In this document: positions 25,302 to 33,566 of the stretch, piece after piece
How positions within the stretch are numbered: the first letter of the stretch is position 1
How the letters are laid out: every line of letters starts with the position of its first letter
From: Azoarcus sp. CIB
GTDB taxonomy: Bacteria > Pseudomonadota > Gammaproteobacteria > Burkholderiales > Rhodocyclaceae
NCBI RefSeq assembly: GCF_001190925.1
Contig: NZ_CP011072.1
Coordinates: forward strand, 4,402,001-4,466,000
DNA length: 64,000 nt
Direction of reading: 5' to 3'
Made by a program: the position numbers and the translations under genes
Notes under the pieces: model-generated
Database searches by the model: none
What the model was told of the DNA's origin: nothing
Seen by the model: only the letters and a program-made list of their open reading frames with translations

Positions 25302-25565
25302 TCACAACCCGCGATAGATCTCGCGCCGGTGACCGATCTTGATGACCTCGACCACTACCGTGTCATCGTCGATCGAATACACGATACGGTAGTCGCCCTG
25401 CCGCACCCGATACAACTCGTGGCCCGCGAGCTTTTCGCTATCCGGCGGACGGGGATTGTCGCGGAGGAGCTCCGCGCGGGCGAGGATGCGGTTCACGCCT
25501 TCGCGCGGAACTCCCCGCAAGTCCTTCGCCACGGATCGCTTGAAGCGAAGCTCAAAGCGTTCCAT
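25302..25565 (-). CDS. RelE/ParE-family toxin
   Basis: Protein of 87 aa with the RelE/ParE fold signature: FELRFKRSVAKDLRGVP at the start, a central LAGHELYRVRQGDYRIVYSI strand pair and a C-terminal VIKIGHRREIYRG. The basic residues and the terminal Tyr match active mRNA-interferase members more than ParE gyrase poisons, but the sequence alone does not settle this. It overlaps the upstream antitoxin gene by 14 bp, so the pair is co-translated from one transcript that also carries the antitoxin start. Confidence 0.85.
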   Translation of the reverse strand: MERFELRFKRSVAKDLRGVPREGVNRILARAELLRDNPRPPDSEKLAGHELYRVRQGDYRIVYSIDDDTVVVEVIKIGHRREIYRGL

Positions 25566-25785
25566 CCGCCTTCAACTGCGCCAGAAACGCCTCATAGGTC
25601 AACGAAGGTTCTTTGACGCGTTGCGCCACCGCGGAAAGATCTTCCTCATCCTCGCGCAACGATTCGCGCACTGCATCGGCAACGATGTCCGAAATCGAAC
25701 GGTGCGTGGCCGCCGCCTTCAGGCGCAGCGCCCTGTGCAAGGCAGGATCCATATATACCGTGGCGCGTGCTTGTACCGAGGCCAT
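25552..25785 (-). CDS. Ribbon-helix-helix antitoxin of the RelE-family toxin
   Basis: Antitoxin of 77 aa. The N-terminal ARATVYMDPALHRALRLKAAATHRSISDIVADAV (landmarks ATVYMDPALHRAL and RSISDIVADAV) is a ribbon-helix-helix DNA-binding domain that would repress the operon. The acidic C-terminal tail ending EAFLAQLKADGTL would wrap the toxin. I chose ATG at 25785 because GGGAG lies 8 bp upstream; the ATG at 25791 would sit only 2 bp from it. The toxin start lies inside this gene. Confidence 0.84.
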   Translation of the reverse strand: MASVQARATVYMDPALHRALRLKAAATHRSISDIVADAVRESLREDEEDLSAVAQRVKEPSLTYEAFLAQLKADGTL

Positions 25786-25893
25786 GTCCATTACTCCCGA
25801 ATGATTCTGCACTTTAACGCCAAAACGTTTAGACAACAAGCAAGCGACGGCGCCTCAGGTGACACGCACTGGACAACGTCCCGGACGACCGCG

Positions 25894-25963
25894 TGACATT
25901 GTCAAATCCTGACAACGAACCCGGCGCCCTTTGTCCCGGCTTGACGTAAATTGTGACAATTTT
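25894..25963 (+). promoter_or_regulatory. Possible PilR upstream activating sequence (TGTC/GACA cluster)
   Basis: The 357-bp gene-free stretch 25786-26142 is AT-richer than its surroundings. It holds several TGTC or GACA elements: GTGACATTGTC at 25893-25903, CTGACAAC at 25909-25916, TTTGTCCC near 25930 and the near-palindrome AAATTGTGACAATTTT at 25948-25963. PilR in Pseudomonas binds C/G-TGTC clusters upstream of a sigma-54 promoter. Here they lie about 115-190 bp before the sigma-54 promoter at 26079, a workable distance. This is inferred from the motif only. Confidence 0.4.
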
Positions 25964-26078
25964 CACGGATACAGACGGAGGAGGAAGCACCGCCGGCGGA
26001 CGTGGAACGGCGACATGTCCTTGTGTTTGTGGGCGTTTCGTGGATTCCGGACGTGGCAGGCGCGGACTTCGCGGAAGC

Positions 26079-26093
26079 TGGCACAGCCGTTGC
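26079..26093 (+). promoter_or_regulatory. Sigma-54 (-24/-12) promoter of the pilin gene
   Basis: TGGCACagccgTTGC fits the sigma-54 consensus TGGCAC-N5-TTGC exactly, with the GG and GC dinucleotides at the required spacing. Transcription would start near 26105, about 38 bp before the pilin ATG. Sigma-54 control of pilA through PilS/PilR is well established in Pseudomonas and Neisseria relatives, and pilS and pilR are present at 29075-32031. Confidence 0.85.
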
Positions 26094-26142
26094 GTTAGGG
26101 ATACCAAGCGGGTTTTCCGTGGTTTCCATCAAGGAGCGCATC

Positions 26143-26571
26143 ATGAAAAAGGTCCAGCAAGGCTTTACCCTGATCGAACTGATGATCGTTGTGGCGATTA
26201 TCGGTATTTTGGCTGCTGTGGCGCTGCCGGCGTATCAGGATTACACGATCCGGGCGCGTGTTTCGGAGGCTTTGGTCCAAGCCGCGCCGGCAAAACTCGC
26301 CGTTGCCGAAACCGCGGCTGCGCTCGGTGGCCTCGCCAACGTCACGGCAGCCAATAGCGGCTTTGCGTTTAGCGGTACGACGAACGTCAAATCGGTCGAC
26401 ATTACGGATGCAACGGGCGTCATCACTGTAGTCACTCAGGCTACAGGCGCAGCGGTCGATCCGGCATTTACGCTGACCCCCACGCCCGGCGCGTCGACCG
26501 ACGACCCGCTCACTTGGGCGTGCGCCAAAACGGCTGGCGAGACGAAGCACCTGCCTGCAACCTGCCGTTAA
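26143..26571 (+). CDS. pilA: Type IV major pilin
   Basis: Prepilin of 142 aa, the subunit of the type IV pilus used for twitching and DNA uptake. The leader MKKVQQG is cut before Phe8, and the mature protein starts [20 protein letters not shown] (the hydrophobic polymerisation helix), with Glu at mature position 5. The C-terminal disulfide loop is [15 protein letters not shown]. The ATG has AAGGAG 8 bp upstream; in-frame sequence further upstream lacks pilin features. A sigma-54 promoter at 26079 and a strong terminator at 26631 make it a single-gene transcript. Codon use is less G/C-biased than in neighbours. It lies 2.5 kb from pilR, separated by the transposase and a toxin-antitoxin pair. 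Confidence 0.92.
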   Translation: MKKVQQGFTLIELMIVVAIIGILAAVALPAYQDYTIRARVSEALVQAAPAKLAVAETAAALGGLANVTAANSGFAFSGTTNVKSVDITDATGVITVVTQATGAAVDPAFTLTPTPGASTDDPLTWACAKTAGETKHLPATCR

Positions 26572-26585
26572 GCTAGAAAGGAATT

Positions 26586-26607
26586 AAATGGGGGTCAGAC
26601 TCGATTT
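26586..26607. repeat. Short inverted-repeat end, right copy
   Basis: AAATGGGGGTCAGACTCG plus four bases, inverse of 25221-25242 with one extra G and one missing base. It starts 14 bp after the pilin stop, before the terminator. Confidence 0.6.
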
Positions 26608-26630
26608 CCTACTAGCCTGACTTGGCAACA

Positions 26631-26660
26631 CCGAAAAAGACCGCTGCGGCGGTCTTTTTC
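26631..26660 (+). terminator. Rho-independent terminator after pilA
   Basis: AAAAAGACCGC and GCGGTCTTTTT form an 11-bp stem around a tiny loop, followed by TTTTTC. It is symmetrical and would work in both directions. A second hairpin (AGAAGGGACCGCC, 2-nt loop, GGCGGCCCCTTCT, 26723-26750, then GCTTTTTGG) lies 60 bp further on and may be a backup. Confidence 0.85.
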
Positions 26661-26684
26661 ATTGAAAGAAGGAAACAAAGCTAG

Positions 26685-26720
26685 CGTAGGGCGGAAAAGC
26701 GAAGCGCCTTCCGCCGCATG
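26685..26720. repeat. Dispersed repeat, family B, fragment
   Basis: GTAGGGCGGAAAAGCGAAGC followed by GCCTTCCGCCGCATG matches the terminal hairpin of family B (compare 41229-41256, inverse orientation). It stands alone between the two pilin terminator hairpins, 276 bp before the REP-associated transposase gene. Confidence 0.7.
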
Positions 26721-26797
26721 AAAGAAGGGACCGCCTCGGCGGCCCCTTCTGCTTTTTGGACGAGGGAACCAAGGGGCACCCACTTTGTTTCCCACTT

Positions 26798-27061
26798 AAA
26801 CAAAGGGACACCCACTTTGTCTCCCGCACCGTGTTACGCTAACGGCATAAGCAGGAGACCCGCCGTGACTCGCGCCCGCTCAGCCCTTGTTTCGTTAGCC
26901 GACACCCCTTGGTACCACGTCGTCTCACGAAACAAAGGGACACCCACTTTGTCTCCTGCACCGTGTTACGCTAACGGCATAAGCAGGAGACCCCCCGTGA
27001 CTCGCGCCCGCTCAGCCCTTGTTTCGTTAGCCGACACCCCTTGGTACCACGTCGTCTCACG
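26798..27061 (+). repeat. 132-bp tandem duplication spanning the RAYT start region
   Basis: Positions 26798-26929 and 26930-27061 are two copies of the same 132-bp unit, differing only at scattered bases (such as CTCCCGCACC against CTCCTGCACC, and CCCGCC against CCCCCC). Each unit contains the hairpin ACAAAG-9 nt-CTTTGT, a ribosome-binding site in AAGCAGGAGA, a GTG start and the first 22 codons of the transposase. Because 132 is divisible by three, the copies stay in frame. A third, partial copy of the leading hairpin is at 26769-26790. Confidence 0.9.
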
Positions 27062-28100
27062 CTGCGTGCGGCGCGCGTTCCTGTGCGGCAAGGACCATTA
27101 CTCCGATCGCTGCTTCGAGCATCGCCGAGGCTGGATCGTCGATCGAGTCAAGCAACTCTCCGCCGTGTTCGCCATCGATGTCGCGGCCTATGCGGTCATG
27201 AGCAACCATTACCATCTCGTGGTGCGCGTCGACGCCGAGCGCGCCACCAGCTGGAGCCGCGACGAGGTCCTGCAACGCTGGACGCAACTCTTCGACGGCC
27301 CGCCTGCAGTGCGATCCTTCCTGGCAGGTCGTGGCAACACGCTGGACGCTGCCACCTTGCGCGCCATTGAAGAAATCGCCGAAAAATACCGTGCGCGGCT
27401 GCATGACTTGTCGTGGTTCATGCGGATGCTCAATGAATCCATTGCGCGACAAGCCAACGCGGAGGACGAAGTCACGGGCCGCTTCTGGGAAGGCCGCTTC
27501 AAGAGCCAGGCACTACTCGACGAGCAGGCCATCCTGTCGGCCATGACCTATGTCGATCTGAACCCTATTCGCGCACAAATGGCCGACACGCCCGAACGCT
27601 CGGCGTTCACCTCCGTCGCGGAACGCATCGGCGACCTGACGCGCCCGCCCTCCACCATTTCCGCGACGACCGCTTCGCCTGCCGCCTCCGCCCTCGCACC
27701 CCCTCGCGCTGCCGGAGCCCCTGATTCATCGGCGGGGCCGCGCAGCGAGACAAAATTCACCTCGCTGCCCAAACAGCCTTTGATGCCTTTTGATGCCACG
27801 GCCCGGTTGTACGCGGCGATCCCCTTTGCCCTTGACGACTACCTCGAACTCGTCGAGACCGCAGGGCGCTGCCTGCGTTCCGACAAGCGCGGTGCCATCC
27901 CGATACAAACATCCAAACTGCTCGACCGGCTCGGCATCACCCCCGATCAGTTCATCACCTGCACTACGAGCTTGATGCGGCAATTCGGCAGTGCGGTCGG
28001 TGCTCCGGCAAGCCTGCTGCAATTGTGCACAGCACGGCAGATCAAGTACCTGCGGGGGATGGCTGCCGCGAGAGGGATGTTCGAGCGCAAGGCCGCGTGA
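26997..28100 (+). CDS. REP-associated tyrosine transposase (RAYT, Y1/HUH family)
   Basis: Y1-type HUH transposase of 367 aa. Residues 1-30 give the family opening LADTPWYHVVSRCVRRAFL, and the metal-binding HUH motif is MSNHYHLVVRV with His71 and His73. The catalytic Tyr is probably the one in MTYVDLNPIRAQM after GRFWEGRFKSQALLD, which is also a RAYT signature. The C-terminal 130 residues, with a basic helical segment, extend beyond the small IS200-type enzymes. RAYTs act on REP palindromes of their own genome. I chose the second GTG (26997), which gives a normal N-terminus; the same start also exists at 26865 because of the 132-bp duplication, and reading from there would add 44 in-frame residues. 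Confidence 0.85.
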   Translation: MTRARSALVSLADTPWYHVVSRCVRRAFLCGKDHYSDRCFEHRRGWIVDRVKQLSAVFAIDVAAYAVMSNHYHLVVRVDAERATSWSRDEVLQRWTQLFDGPPAVRSFLAGRGNTLDAATLRAIEEIAEKYRARLHDLSWFMRMLNESIARQANAEDEVTGRFWEGRFKSQALLDEQAILSAMTYVDLNPIRAQMADTPERSAFTSVAERIGDLTRPPSTISATTASPAASALAPPRAAGAPDSSAGPRSETKFTSLPKQPLMPFDATARLYAAIPFALDDYLELVETAGRCLRSDKRGAIPIQTSKLLDRLGITPDQFITCTTSLMRQFGSAVGAPASLLQLCTARQIKYLRGMAAARGMFERKAA

Positions 28101-28199
28101 TCGAAGATCGCGCGGGACGCGACCTTGCCGTGGACGATCTTCAGGTCAGCGATCGCCAACCAAGCCTCGCGCCCGTCATCGAGCAGCCATGGAGGCTTT

Positions 28200-28685
28200 C
28201 TATTCCTCGCGGCGCGGCAGATTGCGCGCCACATAATCACGAATCGCGCGGAAAGTCTTGCTCAACTCGCCGGCGAGTTCGCGCGCCTTGCCCAGTGCGG
28301 CGGCAAGTTCCGCGGAATCGTCGACATATTCATGCACAAGGCGGTTGCGCAACATGCGCATCCCCAGCCAAGCCTCGGGGTCGGTCACGAAATTCAGCCG
28401 ATGGGCGAGGTTGAGGTTGTCCAACGCGGTACTGCTGCGCTCGCCAATCGCCACGAGAAAGGTCGGCAAGAGCTTGTCCATCATCGTGTCTTGCATGCGC
28501 GAAAACTTGCCGACAAAAGATTCGAGCCGGTCTATCCCTTCCGGCGCAGCGAGGACGCCTTCGAGCCATGCCGCAGTGACCTGCCCGCAACCGCCGAACA
28601 GACGCGAGGACACGCCCAGAAGGTGCACCTCCTCGCGCCCGACCAGTTCCAGCAGGTACCAAAGACGTGCCGCCGGTCCGTTCAC
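28200..28685 (-). CDS. HEPN-domain toxin (second MNT/HEPN pair)
   Basis: All-helical protein of 161 aa. The motif RNRLVHEY at residues 113-120 fits Rx4HxY: Arg113 and His118 for RNase activity and Tyr120 as the residue modified by the partner. It overlaps the upstream MNT gene by 4 bp (ATGA at 28682-28685). It is not close in sequence to the HEPN protein at 24650, so the two pairs arrived separately. Its 3' end is 99 bp from the convergent transposase gene; that spacer (28101-28199) shows no recognised feature. Confidence 0.75.
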   Translation of the reverse strand: MNGPAARLWYLLELVGREEVHLLGVSSRLFGGCGQVTAAWLEGVLAAPEGIDRLESFVGKFSRMQDTMMDKLLPTFLVAIGERSSTALDNLNLAHRLNFVTDPEAWLGMRMLRNRLVHEYVDDSAELAAALGKARELAGELSKTFRAIRDYVARNLPRREE

Positions 28686-28981
28686 AGCCTGACCCCTTGG
28701 CGCAGTGCCTCACGGTCGATCGGACGCAAGGGAGTTCCCCTTCGGTGCACCACGATGTCAATCCGCTGCTCGCCGAGTTCGCGCTGCAGACTCGCGTAAA
28801 ACCGCAATTGCCGCTCCAGGACTTCAGCCGCGTCGCCATCCAGTTCGACGTACAGATCGATATCGCCCCCCCGCGCGGCGTCGTCCACGCGGGAGCCAAA
28901 CAACCACACCTCCGCTTGCTCACCCAGCACACGGGCGGCAGCGTTTCGAATCTGCAAGCGCTGTTGGTCGGTAAGACGCAT
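28682..28981 (-). CDS. MNT-domain nucleotidyltransferase antitoxin (second pair)
   Basis: Nucleotidyltransferase of 99 aa with active site LFGSRVDDAARGGDIDLYVEL: Gly29-Ser30, Asp40 and Asp42. It starts MRLTDQQRLQIRNAAARVLG, which matches the opening of the first antitoxin (24351), and both share the 10-residue gap between GS and DxD. The stop overlaps the HEPN gene downstream. The expected function is AMP transfer onto Tyr120 of the HEPN partner. Confidence 0.8.
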   Translation of the reverse strand: MRLTDQQRLQIRNAAARVLGEQAEVWLFGSRVDDAARGGDIDLYVELDGDAAEVLERQLRFYASLQRELGEQRIDIVVHRRGTPLRPIDREALRQGVRL

Positions 28982-29031
28982 GGGACAAGTCTATCACCGG
29001 GAAACCGGAGCGTGTCCCGGCGCAATCAGCA

Positions 29032-29068
29032 AACAAACAAAGGGACGGGCAGCCGCGATCTGCCTCCT
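29032..29068 (+). repeat. Diverged copy of the RAYT leader repeat
   Basis: CAAACAAAGGGAC, then a different middle, then CTGCCTCCTGTT. The outer parts match the AAACAAAGGGAC and GTCTCCTGC parts of the unit that leads the RAYT gene at 26798 and 26930, in the same orientation. It lies between the second MNT gene and pilR and could mark the right-hand edge of the inserted material. Confidence 0.4.
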
Positions 29069-29074
29069 GTTCTC

Positions 29075-30462
<1,388 letters not shown>

Positions 30463-30466
<4 letters not shown>

Positions 30467-32031
30467 GGCTGACTCCGTCCGGTGAGCACGAAATGGGCGC
30501 CGGGCGCATTGTCGCGCATTTCGAGCGTGGCGCCATTGGCTTCGGCCAGCTCGCGGGAGATGTAGAGGCCCAGCCCGGTACCCTTGGGGTGCGTCGTGAA
30601 GAAGGGTTCGAACAGGCGCGGGCGGTCGGCCTCGGCGATGCCGGGGCCGTCGTCGACGACATGCACGGCGACCCGTCCGCCGCCCTCGACGCGCGCATAC
30701 ACATGCACCGAACCGGGCGCACCCGAGCAGTAGCGGCGGGCGTTGCCGATCAGGTTGTCGAGGATCTGGTGCATGTGGGCCCGGTCGATCGCGAAGGTGG
30801 CGTCGCCGGGGATGTCCAGCGCGAAGACCTGGCGCTCGGCACCGCCGCTCAGGGCAAACTCGTCGAGCAGGCCGCACGCGAAGGACGCCAGCGGCAATGC
30901 CTCGGGCACCGTCTCCTCGCGCCGTCCCAGCGCCAGCACGTCGCGGATCATCCGCTCGATCCGGCGGGCGTTGTCGTTGATGATGCGCACGAGGCGTACC
31001 TGAACTTCACCGCGCTTCTCCTCCGTCAACAGTTCGGCCGCCTGCGTGACGGCAGACAGCGGATTGCGGATCTCGTGCGCCATGCTGGCCGTGAGGCGCC
31101 CCAGCGCGGCCAGCTTGAGCTGCTGGATATGGGTCTGGATTTCCTCGAAATCGGTGAGATAGATCACCGTCTCGCCGCCCACGGCGCCCTGCCCGTCGAT
31201 GTCGTCCTGCGCGCCGACGGCACGGCAACGCAGCAGTTTGCCACCCGGCCCCAGGCGGCGCAGGCTGCCTTCGGGAACGCTGCAGCAGGCAGGCACTTCG
31301 GCAAAATTCTCGTCAACGTCGGTCAGCCGCAGACCATCGACGCTGGTCAGCCCCAGCAGCTCCGCGGCGCGCGGGTTGGCTTGGCTGACGACGCCGTCCG
31401 CGGCAACCACCAGCACGCCGTCCTGCATGTCGTGGATGATGCGCTCGTTGACGGCCTGCTGCTTGGCGAGCGCCTCGCCGCGCTGCACCGCCAGCGATTC
31501 GTTGGCCTTCGCGCGCAGCGCGAGGAAGCGCGCCGTGATCGCGATGCCGAAGAAGGCGGTGCAGACGAAAGCGACCTGCACGAAGTCCGCCGCCCGCTCG
31601 CCGGCGATCTGCCGCCAGACGTTCTCGGCCAGGACTGCGACCGTCGCGAGCGCGGCGTAGAAGAGCACCATGCGCCCTTGCGCAACGAGGCCGGCCCCGG
31701 CAAGCACCACCATCATCAGCACCGGCATGCCGCTGCGGTAGCCGCCGCTGGCCCACATCATCGCGGAGAGGACGCCGATGTCGATGACGACTTGCAGGGT
31801 GATGACGCGGTCGACACCAAAACGCCGCGCCGCATCGGGGAATCCGAGCGCCAGCACGGCGGCGAGATAGGCTAATGCCGCGGCGTTGAAGACTTGCGGG
31901 GCATCCGAACCCAGATTGAGCTCGAGGCCCGCGACGACGAAGAGTCCGGCGAGGATCAGGCGGAAGAGGTTCAGGTAGCGCAGGGGCCCCCTGCGCTCGA
32001 GGTCACGGCGTTCGTCCGCGGCGGCCTGCAT
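30463..32031 (-). CDS. pilS: Type IV pilus sensor histidine kinase PilS
   Basis: Membrane kinase of 522 aa that senses pilin in the membrane and phosphorylates PilR. Six hydrophobic helices fill residues about 20-190, followed by a PAS domain (IIHDMQDGVLVVAADGVVSQANPRAAELLG, landmarks DMQDGVLVV and ANPRAAELLG), a dimerisation domain with His in LTASMAHEIRNPLSAV, and an ATPase domain with DNLIGNARRYC and GTGLGLYISRELAEANGA. This arrangement is that of PilS. I chose ATG at 32031; an upstream in-frame extension overlaps the next gene and has no helix. It sits 2 bp after the PP0621-like gene and overlaps pilR. Confidence 0.9.
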
Positions 32032-32033
32032 CC

Positions 32034-32288
32034 TCAGGATTCCCGGTGACGCGCGCCCAGCCGGCGATGCTCCTCGCAGCAGAAGAAGAGCTCCCCGTCG
32101 CGAACGCCTTCGCTTTCCGGCACGTGCACACCGCAATGGTCACAGCCGAGCATGCGTTCGAGCGCGCCTTTCCGGCCCTCGCCGGCCTGCTTTCCGGCCG
32201 ACCCGCTCCCGTCACGCGACCGGTTCAGGGCACGACGCACCCACCAGATGCCGACCAGAACGAGGACGAAGAGGAGCAGGTTTCGCAC
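32034..32288 (-). CDS. PP0621-family small zinc-ribbon membrane protein
   Basis: Protein of 84 aa with an N-terminal helix (MRNLLLFVLVLVGIWWVRRAL) and a cytoplasmic basic linker, then a zinc-ribbon-like CDHCGVHVPESEG and FFCCEEHRRLG. This gene is regularly found immediately upstream of pilS in beta- and gammaproteobacteria. It ends 2 bp before the pilS start, so it is probably in the same transcript. Function is unknown; a membrane-tethered metal-binding role is suggested by the four Cys and two His. Confidence 0.78.
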   Translation of the reverse strand: MRNLLLFVLVLVGIWWVRRALNRSRDGSGSAGKQAGEGRKGALERMLGCDHCGVHVPESEGVRDGELFFCCEEHRRLGARHRES

Positions 32289-32341
32289 GATGAAGGACGT
32301 GAGCGGGATATGAGCCGCAGGAGTTTAGCACGCGGCCCGCG

Positions 32342-33499
32342 TCAGACCTGCCGCAGGCGTTCGCAGGCTGCCGCCAGCGTCGCCTCGTTCTTCGCGAAGC
32401 AGAAGCGGATCACACGCTCGTCGCGGCCGTCGGCGAAGAAGGCGGACACGGGAATCGCCGCGACGCCCGTCGCGCGCGTGAGTCGCTGCACGAAGGCGGT
32501 ATCGGGTTCGTCGGAGATCGCGCCGTAGCGCGCGAGCTGGAAATAGGTACCGGACGAAGGCAGCAGCTCGAAGCGCGAGCCGGCGAGCGCATCGCGGAAG
32601 AAGTCGCGTTTTCCCTCGTAGAAGGCGGCGAGCTTCTCGTGACGTGAGGCGTCCGCCATGTAGTCGGCCAGCGCGAGTTGCACCGGCGTATTCACGGTGA
32701 ACACGTTGAACTGATGCACCTTGCGGAATTCCGCCATCAGCTCACGCGGCCCGACAACGTACCCGACCTTCCAGCCGGTGATGTGGTAAGTCTTGCCGAA
32801 GCTCGACACGATGAGGCTGCGCGCGGCCAGTTCCGGATGACGGGCGCAGCTCTCATGACGCCGGCCGTCGAAGACGATGTGCTCGTAGACCTCGTCCGAG
32901 ACGATCACGATGCCCGTCCCGTGCGTCAGCGCCGCCAGCCGCGCCATGTCGCCCGCCGTCCACACCGTCGCCGTCGGGTTGTGCGGGCTGTTGATCATGA
33001 TCATGCGCGTGCGCGGCGTGATCGCCTCGGCCACCGCGCCCCAGTCCGGCCGGTAGTCGGGGGCAGTCAGGTGCATGCGTACGACACGACCGCCCTGCAG
33101 CTCGATCGCCGGGGCGTACGAGTCGTACACCGGCTCGAACACGATGACCTCGTCGCCTGGATGCACCAGCGCCGCGACCGCGGTGAACAGCGCCTGCGTC
33201 GCACCGGCCGTCACGGTGACCTCGGCCTCGGCGTGGTATTCCGTGCCGTAGAGGGCGGCCACCTTGCCCGCGATCGCCTCGCGCAGCGGTGCCACGCCAG
33301 CCATCGGTGCGTACTGGTTGTGCCCCGCGCGCATCCAGTGCGCGACCCGCTCGAACAGCACGTCCTCAGCGTTGAAATCCGGGAATCCCTGTGACAGGTT
33401 GATCGCCCCGCATTCCTGCGCGAGGCGAGACATCACGGTGAAGATCGTGGTGCCGACGTTCGGCAGGCGGGATTCGACGGGGGCGGGGAAGTGCGGCAT
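32342..33499 (-). CDS. Class I/II aminotransferase, YbdL-like (methionine aminotransferase)
   Basis: PLP-dependent aminotransferase of 385 aa. Landmarks are INLSQGFPDF, the PLP-contacting INSPHNPTA and SDEVYEHIVFDG, and Lys236 in VSSFGKTYHITGWKVGYV, which would form the internal aldimine. The SQGFPDF opening and the VGYVVGP region are typical of the YbdL/methionine aminotransferase and kynurenine aminotransferase branch. YbdL-type enzymes can use ketomethiobutyrate as acceptor, which fits the divergent mtnA gene 68 bp away. I chose ATG at 33499 (MPHFPAPVESRLP); an ATG at 33532 would add 11 residues. The substrate call is inferred from family and neighbour. Confidence 0.8.
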   Translation of the reverse strand: MPHFPAPVESRLPNVGTTIFTVMSRLAQECGAINLSQGFPDFNAEDVLFERVAHWMRAGHNQYAPMAGVAPLREAIAGKVAALYGTEYHAEAEVTVTAGATQALFTAVAALVHPGDEVIVFEPVYDSYAPAIELQGGRVVRMHLTAPDYRPDWGAVAEAITPRTRMIMINSPHNPTATVWTAGDMARLAALTHGTGIVIVSDEVYEHIVFDGRRHESCARHPELAARSLIVSSFGKTYHITGWKVGYVVGPRELMAEFRKVHQFNVFTVNTPVQLALADYMADASRHEKLAAFYEGKRDFFRDALAGSRFELLPSSGTYFQLARYGAISDEPDTAFVQRLTRATGVAAIPVSAFFADGRDERVIRFCFAKNEATLAAACERLRQV

Positions 33500-33566
33500 G
33501 GCATCGGGCTCTTGTTCGGCGAAGCGAAACATTCTGGCAGACCCGCCGCGCAGATAAAATGGCGCG

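Noticed and set aside
26002-26142. N-terminal extension of the pilin from 26002
   Set aside because: The stretch covers the sigma-54 promoter and the expected transcript start near 26105, and the prepilin leader MKKVQQG begins at 26143 after a good ribosome-binding site.
26723-26757. Second hairpin with T-run as the terminator of another gene
   Set aside because: No gene lies between it and the pilA terminator; I treat it as a backup or remnant and mention it only there.
26718-26996. Earlier start for the transposase gene at 26718 or 26865
   Set aside because: The sequence before 26865 crosses a terminator-like hairpin and has no transposase homology. The start at 26865 is real in sequence but only duplicates the N-terminus; the copy at 26997 gives the normal protein.
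27947-28240. Small minus-strand frame across the transposase 3' end and the 99-bp spacer
   Set aside because: It overlaps two well-supported genes and shows no family motif; the segment PPWLLDDGREAWLAIADLK looked gene-like but has no start signal.
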